Below are positions 35,736 through 46,258 of a DNA stretch of 64,000 nt, piece after piece. The stretch spans positions 27,419,017 through 27,483,016 of the forward strand of contig CM119266.1 in the NCBI GenBank assembly GCA_051294375.1, given 5' to 3'. Under the pieces are notes generated by a model. That model was not told the DNA's origin. It did not search any database and saw nothing but the letters and a program-made list of their open reading frames with translations. A program made the translations under genes and the position numbers. Source of the stretch: Paraspadella gotoi (taxonomy: Eukaryota > Chaetognatha). The first letter of the stretch is position 1. Each line of letters begins with the position of its first letter.

Positions 35736-36059
35736 TTTAGAGAAAAACAAAGTTTTTTTTAATTGGAGATACGGACATGTTTCGGCTCACATTCGAGCCT
35801 TCTTCAGCGTATTTGCCATAAGAAAATATTTTGTGCAAAAAGAAGGGTGCTGAGAGAGAGAAGAAGAAAAAGACGAGAAGATAAAGGACCAGAGAGAGAG
35901 AGAGAGAGAGAGATAGAGGTAAAGGTTTTCTAACAAAGTGGTGAGAAATGTGAGCCGAAACATGTCCGTATCTCCAATTAAATTCGTTGTACCACAATTA
36001 AAAACTTTGTTTTTCTCTAAATCCTAATAACAACGAAAACGAAAGGTTTATCGCATCAT
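35736..36059 (-). mobile_element. Short inverted-repeat element with 12-bp TSD and hammerhead-like core
   Basis: A 324-bp element flanked by an exact 12-bp direct repeat, gatattgtacca (35724-35735 and 36060-36071). Its ends are inverted repeats: about 35736-35791 on the left, including the run from tttagagaaaaacaaag to ggagatacggacatgtttcg, and about 35947-36021 on the right, with an 18-bp insertion in the right arm. The middle has a (GA)n run. There is no coding capacity. TSD length and the ribozyme motif fit a non-autonomous Penelope-like or retrozyme-like element better than a DNA-transposon MITE. Confidence 0.7.
35769..35812 (-). ncRNA. Hammerhead-ribozyme-like motif (type I)
   Basis: Read on the minus strand in order: stem I strand ATACG; conserved core CTGAAGA (fits CUGANGA); one extra A; stem II GGCTC and GAGCC around GAATGT; GAA; a two-pair stem III (AC and GT around AT); C at the cleavage position; stem I strand CGTAT, the exact complement of ATACG. 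All invariant core bases are present. The extra A before stem II is non-canonical and could reduce or abolish activity. Minimal stem III type I hammerheads are known from Penelope-like elements. Confidence 0.5.
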
Positions 36060-36071
36060 GATATTGTACCA

Positions 36072-37261
36072 ATAAAAATAAGTGAGATAATTTTTATTTA
36101 ACAAAGATTTGTACTGCGTAGTTTAAAAAAATATTTTTTTAAATAACTTTTGAAAGAAAAGAGGCAGCACGGTGGGTGTGGTATCAAATTAAAGCCCTAA
36201 TCATAGGAGTTTTATTAAATTAAATCCATAAATCTTTACACAGCTTTTGTTTAAATCAGAGTTAAAGGTATAACAGTTTTTTGCTTTATAAATTATATAA
36301 GGCATATGAAATTTTTTATTTTTCTTTTGTAATTTGAAAAAAGAAAGACTAAATTACATTTTGATTAATATTAAAATTTTTTTATTCCATAAAATTATTT
36401 ATATTTTTCAGTTATAGTGAAAAACAAGCAAAAATTTATGTTGTAGCTTGATAAAATGTCTTTTTAAATATGAAAAATAATAAATACAAAAATGTTTTCA
36501 GCTTGATATAAACAGTCTGGACGTCTACCTTCTTGTCTGTGAAAAAAAATGGCATTTTTCATTATCTTTAACTGGAAACAAAAAGCTTGACACACTGCTT
36601 GTCTATCATAATAAGATTTAAAAAATTACATAGCTGGCAATATATTTGACAAAGCAAGACGTCATTGTGTTAAATTGTATTAATAATTTAGAAAAAAATA
36701 TAGCAAGGAATTTAATTCTATTATTTATAATCGATTTTAATTTAGAAAAAATATTTCTCGTAATAGCCCATTGGAAAGAGTTCATTGACTGACTTAATGA
36801 TCAAATTTTTTAGGTTTCTTTACTGCCCCCATTTCACAGATTATCTGTACCCTTTCTGCAACCTGCATTCCAATTTTTTTTTCCCTTTCAAATGTATTAA
36901 ATAAAAAAAATTATTTGAGAGAACAATCGGCGTAGAGGATGCCATTGGTAAGCCTTAGTTACCCTACTTCCTGATCGAATTTTTAAATGAGGTTTTTTTT
37001 CCATCTATTTGAGACATAACACTAACTATTGGTACTATTAATTTTTTTTTCTATTACAATTCTATGAATAAATATGAATAAGTAACTTTTTAAAGAAATT
37101 TATCATCTTTCACCCTATATTCAGTCATATCTAAAAAACAAAAAAAGATGTTGCATTGATATTTTGTATATCAACATATGAAACTATAACGTTTCTAAAA
37201 ATAAAAAGAAATATAATAATATTGAATGGTAAATTTTTTTTATGCACGGAACAGTAACGTT
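36072..37261. other. AT-rich region, no gene recognised
   Basis: No open frame of note and no repeat relationship recognised. Confidence 0.45.
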
Positions 37262-38335
37262 ATGCCATTTTTCATTGTGTCGTAACGTCGTCGTCGTCAT
37301 CGTCGTCGTCGTCTACTACGCTTTTATAGTTTTGGCTGGGACTTACCGTTTTTTTTAATAAAAATTATTATAAATTACAATGAAGTTTTATAAAAGTGTG
37401 CGATCATAGTAAGTTAAAAATTTAGATATGGCTTCTCATCTTGAAATAGCTCTGAAATTTTTATACTACATTTGGATTCAAGTATTTTTTGTTTGAATTT
37501 TCACTTCATTTTGATTTACTGCAATATGCAAATGAGATTATAATACTCATTATAATATCCAAATTAGTATATAGAAATGCTTTAATCTAATTTACATATT
37601 GCAGTAAATAATATTGAAGATGAAATTCATAAACAGATCTTTGAATCAATAAAAAACATGTGAAATCATTAAAAACGAGTTTAGGCTCTGCAGTGACTGT
37701 TCAGCTGCCTTCCAGCGGCTGTCCAGCTTTTTCTCTTTCTCTTTCTGTCTCTCTCTGTCTCTCTCTGTCTCTCTCTCTCTCTGTACGATCTCTTGCGTGA
37801 TCGTTTTTTGAAAAAAATTTTGATTATTTTTTTCCTTTTAAAAACTTTAATTATCGCCATTTATTTCGCGATTTTTTCTCAATGCAAAATCCCAAATTTA
37901 CATCTCAGATTTTCGTGGATTTATTCTCTTTCTTTCTCTCTCTCTTTCTTTCTCTCTCTCTCTCTCTCTTTCACTCATACACGCATTTGTTTGTTTTATT
38001 TATGATGAATGATTCATTGCGTCAATGTATGACTATCATCGCATCAATGAATGACTATCATCGTATCAATGAATGATTATCATCACATCAATGAATGACT
38101 ATCATCGCATCAACCATTTGGTTATTATGACATCAATAATTTGGTTATCATAACATCGATCATTTGGTTACCATCGCATCAATATTTGGCTATCATCGCA
38201 TCATTCATTTGGTTATCATCGCATCAATTCTTTGGTTATCATCGCATCAATATTTGGTTATCATTGAAGGGAGGCTCGATCCTATTCTTTTAAGATTTTT
38301 TCTATTATTTTTCCAATAAAAAAAATCTTGTATTT
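37262..38335 (+). repeat. 1-kb dispersed element, copy C
   Basis: Matches, in inverted orientation, 61222-62231 and (less well) 54100-55196. Shared blocks include ctactacgcttttatagt, cttaccgttttttt, gtgtgcgatcatagtaagtt, gatatggcttctcatcttga and the CT-rich and ATCATCGCATCAA tandem parts. A stretch at about 37635-37790 is not shared. Confidence 0.75.
38010..38270. repeat. 22-bp tandem repeat
   Basis: About twelve units of the type tatcatcgcatcaatgaatgac, shifting to tatcatcgcatcaatatttggt. The inverse array lies at 61290-61490. Confidence 0.9.
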
Positions 38336-38990
38336 GAAAAATATTAATATTAATTATTATTTATATTATCAATTTCACCAGAATCGAAAACGGATCGGAA
38401 GATCGGGCGATCGCCACCAGAATAGAATCGTCGAATGCTGATTGGCTCAGCTGGAACCGGAATCGATCAATCAGCTTGCAAGAACGATGGAACTGTCAAA
38501 ATCACTCTAGCCTATGATCTTCTTTCTTAGTTATAAATAGACTTAGCTTGTGAAATCTGTTGCCTCGTTTCTCTTTTTCACTCTCTCTCCCCTCGTTTAA
38601 AAACGATCATTTGACCACTTTGACCGCATTGGGTCATTTAATATTTCCATAATTAGAGAGACTGTGAACCAGTTTTTAGTTTGCTTCAAAGACTCACAAA
38701 ATTTATGTCTGTCCCGTTTGGAAACTCCGTTCTTACGGGTTTCTTAATAATAATTAATGTAAATTAATTAATATTCATCGTCTTTTTCTTCAATCATATG
38801 GAACTCATGTTAGACTCTTCTGAACGGGCGACATCAAATGCTCGTCTTCGCTAAGCGTGAGAATAAACAATTCTTCACATAGCTCTCCCTTAGTTTCAGT
38901 AGCATTGATGCAAACTACTGCGTGCGTCTCACCGTCACCTTTTAGAATAAATCTCCTACTGATTTCAACCTAAAAATCCATGAGTTTTTC
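38336..38990. other. Region without recognised gene; TATA-like motif
   Basis: Contains gattggctcag (CCAAT-type, about 38440) and ttataaatagac (TATA-like, about 38531). This could be a promoter or an LTR-like segment, but no gene body follows. Confidence 0.35.
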
Positions 38991-38998
38991 CTTAAATG

Positions 38999-39062
38999 TG
39001 GTGGCAGCGGTGAGATTCGAACCCACGCCTCCGAAGGGGAGAAACATTCCAATTCAGCTACG
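38999..39062 (-). other. tRNA-Leu-like module with A and B boxes and CCA
   Basis: The minus strand reads A box tagctgaattgg, then ggaggcgtgggttcgaatct (a perfect TPsiC arm with B box) and caccgctgccacca, i.e. an acceptor strand ending in CCA. The A-to-B spacing is about 37 bases, too short for an intact tRNA, and the 5' acceptor strand is not complementary. It is a tRNA-derived SINE head, a retro-pseudogene of a mature tRNA, or (read on the plus strand) a primer-binding-site-like sequence. Confidence 0.45.
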
Positions 39063-39473
<411 letters not shown>

Positions 39474-39599
39474 GTTAATACCCTACTTTGGTTATTGCCT
39501 CGGCGTCAAAAACAGAAGCTTGTTTTCTCAATGACGCGGAAAAAAAATGGAAAGCAGCTGTGAAAAGTTGACCTTCTCATTGGCCGACGTTGTCACGAC

Positions 39600-39832
39600 C
39601 AATCATCTGTTACGTGGTCGTCGTCGTTGTTGTTGTTATCATTGATGTTGTTTTTTCCTCGTTTTCTTCATCGTGGTTATCATCGCGCGTTTTTCGTTTG
39701 TCGTTGTCGTCGTCATCATCATCATCGTCTGTGTCGACGTCGTTAGAGTCATTATTGAGGTCGTCGTCGTCAGCATCGTCGCCGTCATTATCGTCGTCAC
39801 CGTCGTCGTCGTTTCGTTTTTTGTTTTGTTAA
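39600..39832. repeat. GTC-rich trinucleotide stretch
   Basis: Imperfect gtcgtcgtt/catcatcat units. The apparent Ser-rich frame is a repeat artefact. Confidence 0.75.
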
Positions 39833-40019
39833 TGTGAGTGTTGTTTTGGCGCGACGGAGTCAGGGAGAGAGAAGACGAAAGTTATTCGAGAAACTGAGTT
39901 GGCGTCAGACGGAAGGAAAAAGAAATTCTTGAAGGTTTAAAGTTTCTTTTTTTTTAAATTCTGGTGTTCGGAGATGGATTAGTTGGGTGGGATGGGTTCA
40001 CTTTGTTGCTTGGTTACTT

Positions 40020-40305
40020 TCTTTTTTATTTTAATTTTTTCTTTCATTCTTTCTTTCTTTTTTTCTTTATTTTTCCATATTTGCATATATATATCTTTTT
40101 GTTCTTTCTTTCTTTCATTCATTTTTTCTTTCTTTCTTTCTTTCTTTCTTTCTTTTTCTTTCTTTTTTCTTTCTCTTTCTATTCTTTCTTTTTTCCTCTC
40201 TCCCTCCGTTTCTATCTCTCTCTCTCTTTTTCTCTCTCTCCCTCTCTCTCTCTCTCTTTCCCTCTTTCTCCTATCCTCTTCTTCTCTTCTCTCTTTTCTC
40301 TCTCC

Positions 40306-40350
<45 letters not shown>
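40020..40350. repeat. (CTTT)n and (CT)n pyrimidine tract
   Basis: A long T/C stretch, ending in (CT)n at about 40308-40346. Confidence 0.9.
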
Positions 40351-40469
40351 GTTCCTCAGGCTAAATTCATCGATGGAATTCTGTAAATAGAATTCCTTTT
40401 GTTGTCCTTTCATCGTCTCTTGTTTCTCTTTCCCGGATCCATTTTTACGCCTGGCGACTTTGGTGGGAA

Positions 40470-40800
40470 AAAAGAGAAAAGAGAAGAGAGAATAAAAAGG
40501 AATAAAAGAAAAGAGAAAAAAGAAAAGATTAGGAAAGAAAAGGAGAGAAAAGGAGATTAAACAGGAGAAAAACGTGAAACGAGAAAAAAGGAAAAAGAAG
40601 AATAGAAAAGAAAAGCTAAGAGTTAATAAGAGAAAGAAAAGAAGAGAAGAGACAAGAAGTGAAAAGAATAACACAGAAGAAAAAAGAAGAGAGAGAAAAA
40701 AAGAAAAGAATAGCTAAGAGTTAATAAGAGAAAAGAAAAGAAGAGAAGAGACAAGAAGTGAAAAGAATAACAAAGAAGGAAAAATTTAATAAAAAACAAG
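40470..40800. repeat. Purine-rich tract with a 99-bp direct duplication
   Basis: The segment from agctaagagttaataagaga to gtgaaaagaataaca occurs twice, about 99 bp apart (near 40613 and 40712). Confidence 0.8.
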
Positions 40801-41269
40801 AACGATAATTCCAATGTGTTGCGCCGCAGTGACTTTATTTTAACGTGATATGACATAACATTATTCATTATTTTTAGGATTTCCTGAAGGCTGCGCTAGC
40901 AGTCTCTTAGATTTGAGTTTTTTTCTGTTTCAACAAATGAGCAACTAACTATAGGCTAATTACATGCATTTTTAACATAAGTGGGACAGACCGACAGACA
41001 GGCATACCGACCGACCGATCGAAAAGTGAGTACTCGCGGCGCAAGTAAAAAAATCTAATCATATTTGCTGACTTTATTGCGTTAACAAAGAATGAGAATG
41101 AAGATAGAATGAGAATAATGATAGAATGAGAATGATGATAGAATGAGAATGATGGTGATGAAAATGATATGAAGATTAGAATAAGAATGAGGAGAATCAT
41201 TATGAAAATGAGTAAAAAAAAATCAACATTGCGTTAGCTTTGTAAGGCTCAGAGATTACGATATTGACC

Positions 41270-41321
<52 letters not shown>

Positions 41322-42200
41322 AAAAGAACGAATGCAACGGAGGGCCCAATGAAAAGAGCGGTCGAACCTGGCTCGCATCCCAATTGGCTCATAACACGAT
41401 GGGTTTGGCAGAGAATCTCTTTTTTTTAATCTTTTTATTACGAAGAAGAAAAAGTATTAAAGACGAAGAAGCGATTTAAAAAAAAGTTAAAAAAATAGAA
41501 AGGAAAGAATTGAGGAAAGAAAGAAAATAGACGAGAAAACTGTGGAAGCCAAAAACACAGTTAAAAAAATATTAATAATTGGTCAATGACGATGAAAAGA
41601 AAAAAAAACAGAAGATTTTAGAAAAAAAAACTAGTAAAAAAAAGTAGAAGAAAAAATGAGTGAAAGAAGTGAAGCTTCTTCGAGGGTGAGTCATCACAGT
41701 GGCTTCGAAATTATCTATTTCGGGAACCGAGATTATGGAGCCAAACGTCTTTGATAAGCGGAGTCGTGGTATTCGTCCTTGGTAACTGTTCAACACGAGA
41801 TCATTTAAATTTTATAAAATATAAAATATAAATATAAAAGCCTTTAAAACTACTCAAAAATCAATTTCCCTAAACTGTCTCCCGTCTTCCCTCTTCTTCT
41901 CCAAAGCCAGCGGGACCAATTTTGGAATTGTCAAGCCGTAACGTCGGGAAATCCCCAATTCATTTTTACGACTAAGTCTTTCAACAATGGAAATCCTACA
42001 TATTTTTTCCTCCCCTTTTAACTGTTTAACTTGCTGATGATTTTTGGTTAAAAATAACCGGGGGGGGGGAATATTGAGGGTTGGCAAAAAAACTGAAAGA
42101 ACAAATTTTTGAAAAGGGATGACTTTTTGCCGAAAGAAAAACGACGAAAGTGAAGAAAAACTAAAAGATTGACAGAAAAAATAAGACTTCGGCGCTGAAT
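40801..42200. other. AT-rich region with small repeats
   Basis: Holds an 18-bp gaatgagaatgatgatag repeat (41090-41160) and a (GA)n run (41272-41318). No gene recognised. Confidence 0.45.
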
Positions 42201-42204
42201 GAAA

Positions 42205-42595
42205 GTAGCAAAAGATCGGGATCGACGGAAACGACGACGATAATTTGAACGATGGCGGAAGCTAATGCGACAATCAGAGCGACAATTGAAGCAGCAAAAG
42301 AGACGAGTTTTGTGCGTGTGTTTGAGTCCGCTGCTTCAGGAGCCGCAGCAAGGAGGCTTCTTTGTAAAAAAGTGCCCATTTTTCTTCTGGCACTTTTTTA
42401 CAAAGAAGCCCCCTTGCTGCGGCTCCTGAAAGCAAGCGGACTCAAACACATGCACAAAAATTGTATCTTTGCTTATGCTACTTTCCCATCGTTGTTTTAT
42501 GCGTCACTCTCTTTGTCGTCGCTTTCACCGTCGCAACTGCTTCCTTCATCGTTCAAATTATCGTCGTCGTTTCTCATCGATTCCGATCCTGACCG
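42205..42595. repeat. Long inverted repeat (palindrome)
   Basis: Arms of about 185-190 bp with a 12-base loop (42377-42388). The inner arms (42319-42376 and 42389-42447) are nearly perfect: tgtttgagtccgct, caggagccgcagcaagg, ggcttctttgtaaaaaagtg. The outer arms, from aacgacgacgataatttgaa outwards, are diverged. Frames on both strands through it are mirror products. Confidence 0.85.
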
Positions 42596-42644
42596 AGGCC
42601 TAATTCTTTCTCTCCCAGCATGCCAGAATTTTATTGTTGCAAAT

Positions 42645-42785
42645 AGCATCAAGAAAAATGACCCTATCCTTACCCTAATCCCAACCCTAATACATAGCCC
42701 TAACCCTAATCCCTAACCCTAATCCAACCCCTAATATCCATCCTCTAAACTAACCTTATCCTAACCGAAACCCTAAAAATTAATC
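42645..42785. repeat. Degenerate telomere-like (CCCTAA)n
   Basis: Several CCCTAA/TCCCTAA units, including agccctaaccctaatcccta, interspersed with variants. It is an interstitial telomeric-type sequence. Confidence 0.75.
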
Positions 42786-43091
42786 CATTGTTCAAATTAT
42801 CGTCGTCGTATTTGTCGATCCTGACTCTACGTCAAGTCCAGCCGAGAGAGCGAGAGAGATTCGCTGCTCCGTCTTACGGCAAGGGGGCATCAATGTTTGA
42901 AAAGGCCGAAAAATGAGCGAGAAAAAAAGGAGACGAGAAGAAAAATTACGTCAATCGAAAAGGGATAAAGAAATATAAATAAAAGAGAAAAAATGTTGAA
43001 AAACGACTGCAATAAAAATACATGACAAGAAAAAAGAAAGAAAAGAAAGGAAGAAAAAAGAAAGAAAAAGAAAAAAGAAGAAAGAAAGAAA

Positions 43092-43116
43092 NNNNNNNNN
43101 NNNNNNNNNNNNNNNN
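43092..43116. other. Assembly gap, 25 N
   Basis: A run of N between near-duplicates. Confidence 0.99.
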
Positions 43117-43717
43117 TTCCTTCATCGTTCAAATTATCGTCGTCGTTTCTATCGATCCCGATCCTGACCGAGGCCTAATTCTTTCTCTCGCNNNNNNNNN
43201 NCGTCGTTTCTATCGATTCCGATCCTGACCGAGGCCTAATTCTTTCTCTCCCAGCATGCCAGAATTTTTATATCCTAATTGTTGGCAAAAATAGCATCAA
43301 GAAAAATGACCTATCCTTAACCCTAATCCCGAATCCCTCAATACATAGCCCCTAACACCTAATCCCTAACCTAGATCCAACCCCCATAATATCACATCCT
43401 CTAAAACTAACCTTATCCCTAACCGAAACCCTAAAAAATTAATCCATTGTTCAAATTATCGTCGTCGTATTTGTCGATCCTGACTCTACGTCATCCAGCC
43501 AGAGAGAGCGAGAGAGATTCGCTGCTCCGTCTTACGGCAAGGGGGCATCAATGTTTGAAAAGGCCGAAAAATGAGCGAGAAAAAAAGGAGACGAGAGAAA
43601 AATTACGTCAATCGAAAAAAGGGATAAAGAAATATAAAATAAAAGAGAAAAATGTTGAAAAACGACTGCAATAAAAAATACATGACAAGAAAAAAGAAAG
43701 AAAGAAAGGAAGAAAAA

Positions 43718-43749
<32 letters not shown>

Positions 43750-43760
43750 AACAAGTTTGA
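43117..43760 (+). repeat. Second copy of 42530-43091 with indels
   Basis: Repeats the palindrome outer arm, the CCCTAA-like stretch (43310-43435) and the (GAAA)n end in the same order. It has many single-base differences, a 10-N gap (43192-43201), and a further duplicated start at 43117/43202. Confidence 0.85.
43192..43201. other. Assembly gap, 10 N
   Basis: A run of N. Confidence 0.99.
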
Positions 43761-43764
43761 GCAA

Positions 43765-44385
43765 ACAAAGTCGGATCTGCCCACGATCATTATCGGTAAT
43801 TAATTAATTAATAATTAATTAGATAATAATTATTACAAGTTAATTAATTATTAATTAATAATTAATTAATTAATTATTTAATTAATAATTAATACAACTT
43901 AATTAATTATGTTAATAGATTAGGCAAGTTGTAAAATTTAATTTCTATTCTGAGCATGAAAATTAGGGTCTTGTTTTGCAGAATCTATGGACTTACATCT
44001 GACTGATTAAGTTAATTATTGATTAATTCAATTGACTAATTGATTAATTAACTGATTACTATTTGATTAATTAAATACATCTGCATTTACACTTAAAAAA
44101 ATAAAAATATATTTGTATTTTTTTCCATTTAAACTCTCTTCTACCGGCACGATTCCATCGAAACTTCATATCTCCAGCTCAATCACGAGATAATTGGTAT
44201 TTTTTTCTCACGGTGGACGGACGGATGGACGGACGACACGGATGGACGGACATCGTTTTTTTTGCATAATTTTTCATAATTCGATGTTCTGACATGATAT
44301 AGTAAATGCCCGACAAGATTAAGGGGCGGACCGACGGACCGACAAAGTGAATTATAGACTCGGATCTGCTGAAAGCAGATCCGAC
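43765..44385 (+). repeat. Modular dispersed repeat, copy III
   Basis: Begins with aaagtcggatctgcccacga, is followed by TTAA-rich DNA, one 125-bp unit (44120), a short GGAC microsatellite, and the conserved tail ending ggatctgctga at about 44371. Confidence 0.75.
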
Positions 44386-44489
44386 TAAAAAGTAAATTAA
44401 GACAACCCTTAAAAGATTTGCAAGATCGTCTCCTAATCAATTTTTAATTGTCTCTTGAACCACAGTTCGGCATCGTTGTTTATTTCGCT

Positions 44490-44990
44490 TCCCCCCCCCT
44501 CTCTCTCTCACCTCTTCCTTTTCCTACTCTCTCTCTTCTCACCTCTCTCTCTCACCTCTCTTTCTCTCTCTGTCTCTCTCCTCTCTCACCTCTCTCTCTC
44601 TCCTCTGACCTCTCTCTCTCTCTCTCTCACCTCTCTTTCCTCTCTCTCTCACTTCTCTCTCTCTCTCTCACCTCTCTTTCTTCTCTCCACTCTCTCTCTC
44701 TCTCTCTCACTTCTCTTCTCACCTCTCTTCTCTCTCTCTGTCTCTCTCTCACCTCTCTCTTTCTCTCACCTCTCTCTCTCACCTTCTCATCATCTCTTCT
44801 CTCACCTCTCTCTCTCACCTCTCTTCTCTCTATCACTCTCTCTCTCACTTCTCCTCACCTTCTTTCTCTCTCTCTCACTTCTCTCTCTCTCACCTCTCTC
44901 TCTCACTCTCTCTTTCTCTCTCTCACTCTCTCACCTCTCTTACTCTCTCTCTCTCACCTCTCTCTCTCTCTCTTTCTATTCCCTCCCCGA
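44490..44990. repeat. CT-rich microsatellite (CTCTCACCTCT units)
   Basis: About 500 bp of (CT)n broken by ca at regular intervals. Confidence 0.95.
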
Positions 44991-45690
44991 CCCCCGCGAA
45001 AACATAAATAAATAAAAGCGTGAAACGACGTAGTAAAGCGCTCGAGTTTCCGCGCCGAAGAAAGTACAAACTCAGCTGACGACCGATTTCATTTATGCAA
45101 CGACGAAGTCGTCATCATCGTCATCATCATCGTCATCATCATCGTCGGCGTCATCGTTGTCGAGACAGGAGCGAGCTCGTTTTCGACGTAAACACCAGCT
45201 GCCACCCAGCAGCAGCGCTTCATTAGCCTTTTACGCAGCCGCCAGGCGTCGCCGCCGCGCGCCGCCGTCAGACCGCAACATCACCCGCGACTCTGCCCTT
45301 TCTACTTGGATGTCGGATGTCTTGCAGTCTAACGGAAAACTTCCGTGGTTCTTTTTTGAGATCTTTTTCTGTTTGTTTCTTCGATTGATTTTTCGAGGCC
45401 TGTTTCAAAACTATTTTCTTTCTTTCTTTCTTTCTTTCTTTGCTTTCTTTCGTCCACTCTTAAAATTATGAAGACTCTTATACACATTTGAATTGAAATT
45501 TATTAACTTTTATCACTTCACCACGACGTGTACATGCAGAAAATTGAGGTTAATCATTTTTTAATTCTAAAATTTTTTAATAAATTTTTTTTACACATTT
45601 TACACTTTAATGCACATTGCACAATGCACAATGAACAATGACGACGACGTACAAAACAAGGAGAATGAAGAAGATTCCTTGGGGGGTTTC
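44991..45690. other. GC-rich segment then AT-rich spacer
   Basis: 45105-45160 is a catcatcgt repeat. 45160-45325 is GC-rich and open but has no family signature. (TTTC)n lies at 45415-45445. No gene supported. Confidence 0.4.
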
Positions 45691-45702
45691 TCAGTTTCAG
45701 GG

Positions 45703-45985
45703 TTAGCGAGGCTGTATGAAATTCCTTCTGCCGTTCCACCTTACTATGGCTTTCATGTGTAGTGGTTTACAGGTGCGCGTAGCGAGGCTGTATGAAATTT
45801 TCTGCTGTCCAACCTACTATGCTTCATAGTGTAGTGGTTACAAGCTGGGTAGCGAGGCTGTATGAAATTTTTCTGCCTGTCCACCTGTACTATGGCTTCA
45901 TAGCTGTAGTTGGCTTACAGGTGGGTAGCGAGGCCTGTATGAAATTTTTCCTGCTGTCCACCTTACTATGGCTTCATAGTGGCGG
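45703..45985. repeat. 72-bp tandem repeat, four copies
   Basis: Units start with tagcgaggctgtatgaaat at about 45705, 45780, 45850 and 45927 and end in a gtagtggttacag-like stretch. Copies differ by small indels. Confidence 0.9.
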
Positions 45986-46233
45986 TGAGACAGGGGGGAG
46001 AAGGGGGAAGACAGGGGAGAGAAGGGGGGAGGGACAGGGGGAGAAGAGGGGAGAGAGGGGGGAAGACGGGGATAAGAAAGGGGAGACCGGGGGGAGAAGG
46101 GGGAGACAGGGAGAGAAGGGGGGAGACAGGGGAGGAGAAAAGGGGAGAAGCGAGGGGGGAAGACAGGGATAAGAAGGGGGGAGACAGGGCGGGGAGAAAA
46201 GGGGGAAGACAGGGCATAAGAAGGGGCGGAGAC
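45986..46233. repeat. G-rich minisatellite, first block
   Basis: Units of the type gggggagaagggggagacag. It continues after the gap as the longer block at 47.3-49.8 kb. Confidence 0.9.
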
Positions 46234-46258
46234 NNNNNNNNNNNNNNNNNNNNNNNNN
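46234..46258. other. Assembly gap, 25 N
   Basis: A run of N. Confidence 0.99.

Noticed and set aside
42161-42716. Overlapping frames on both strands around 42.3 kb
   Set aside because: They run through the palindrome and are mirror images; no independent coding signal.
45157-45471. Arg/Ser-rich open frame
   Set aside because: GC-rich but with no motif; it ends in a hydrophobic TTTC repeat. No splice context.
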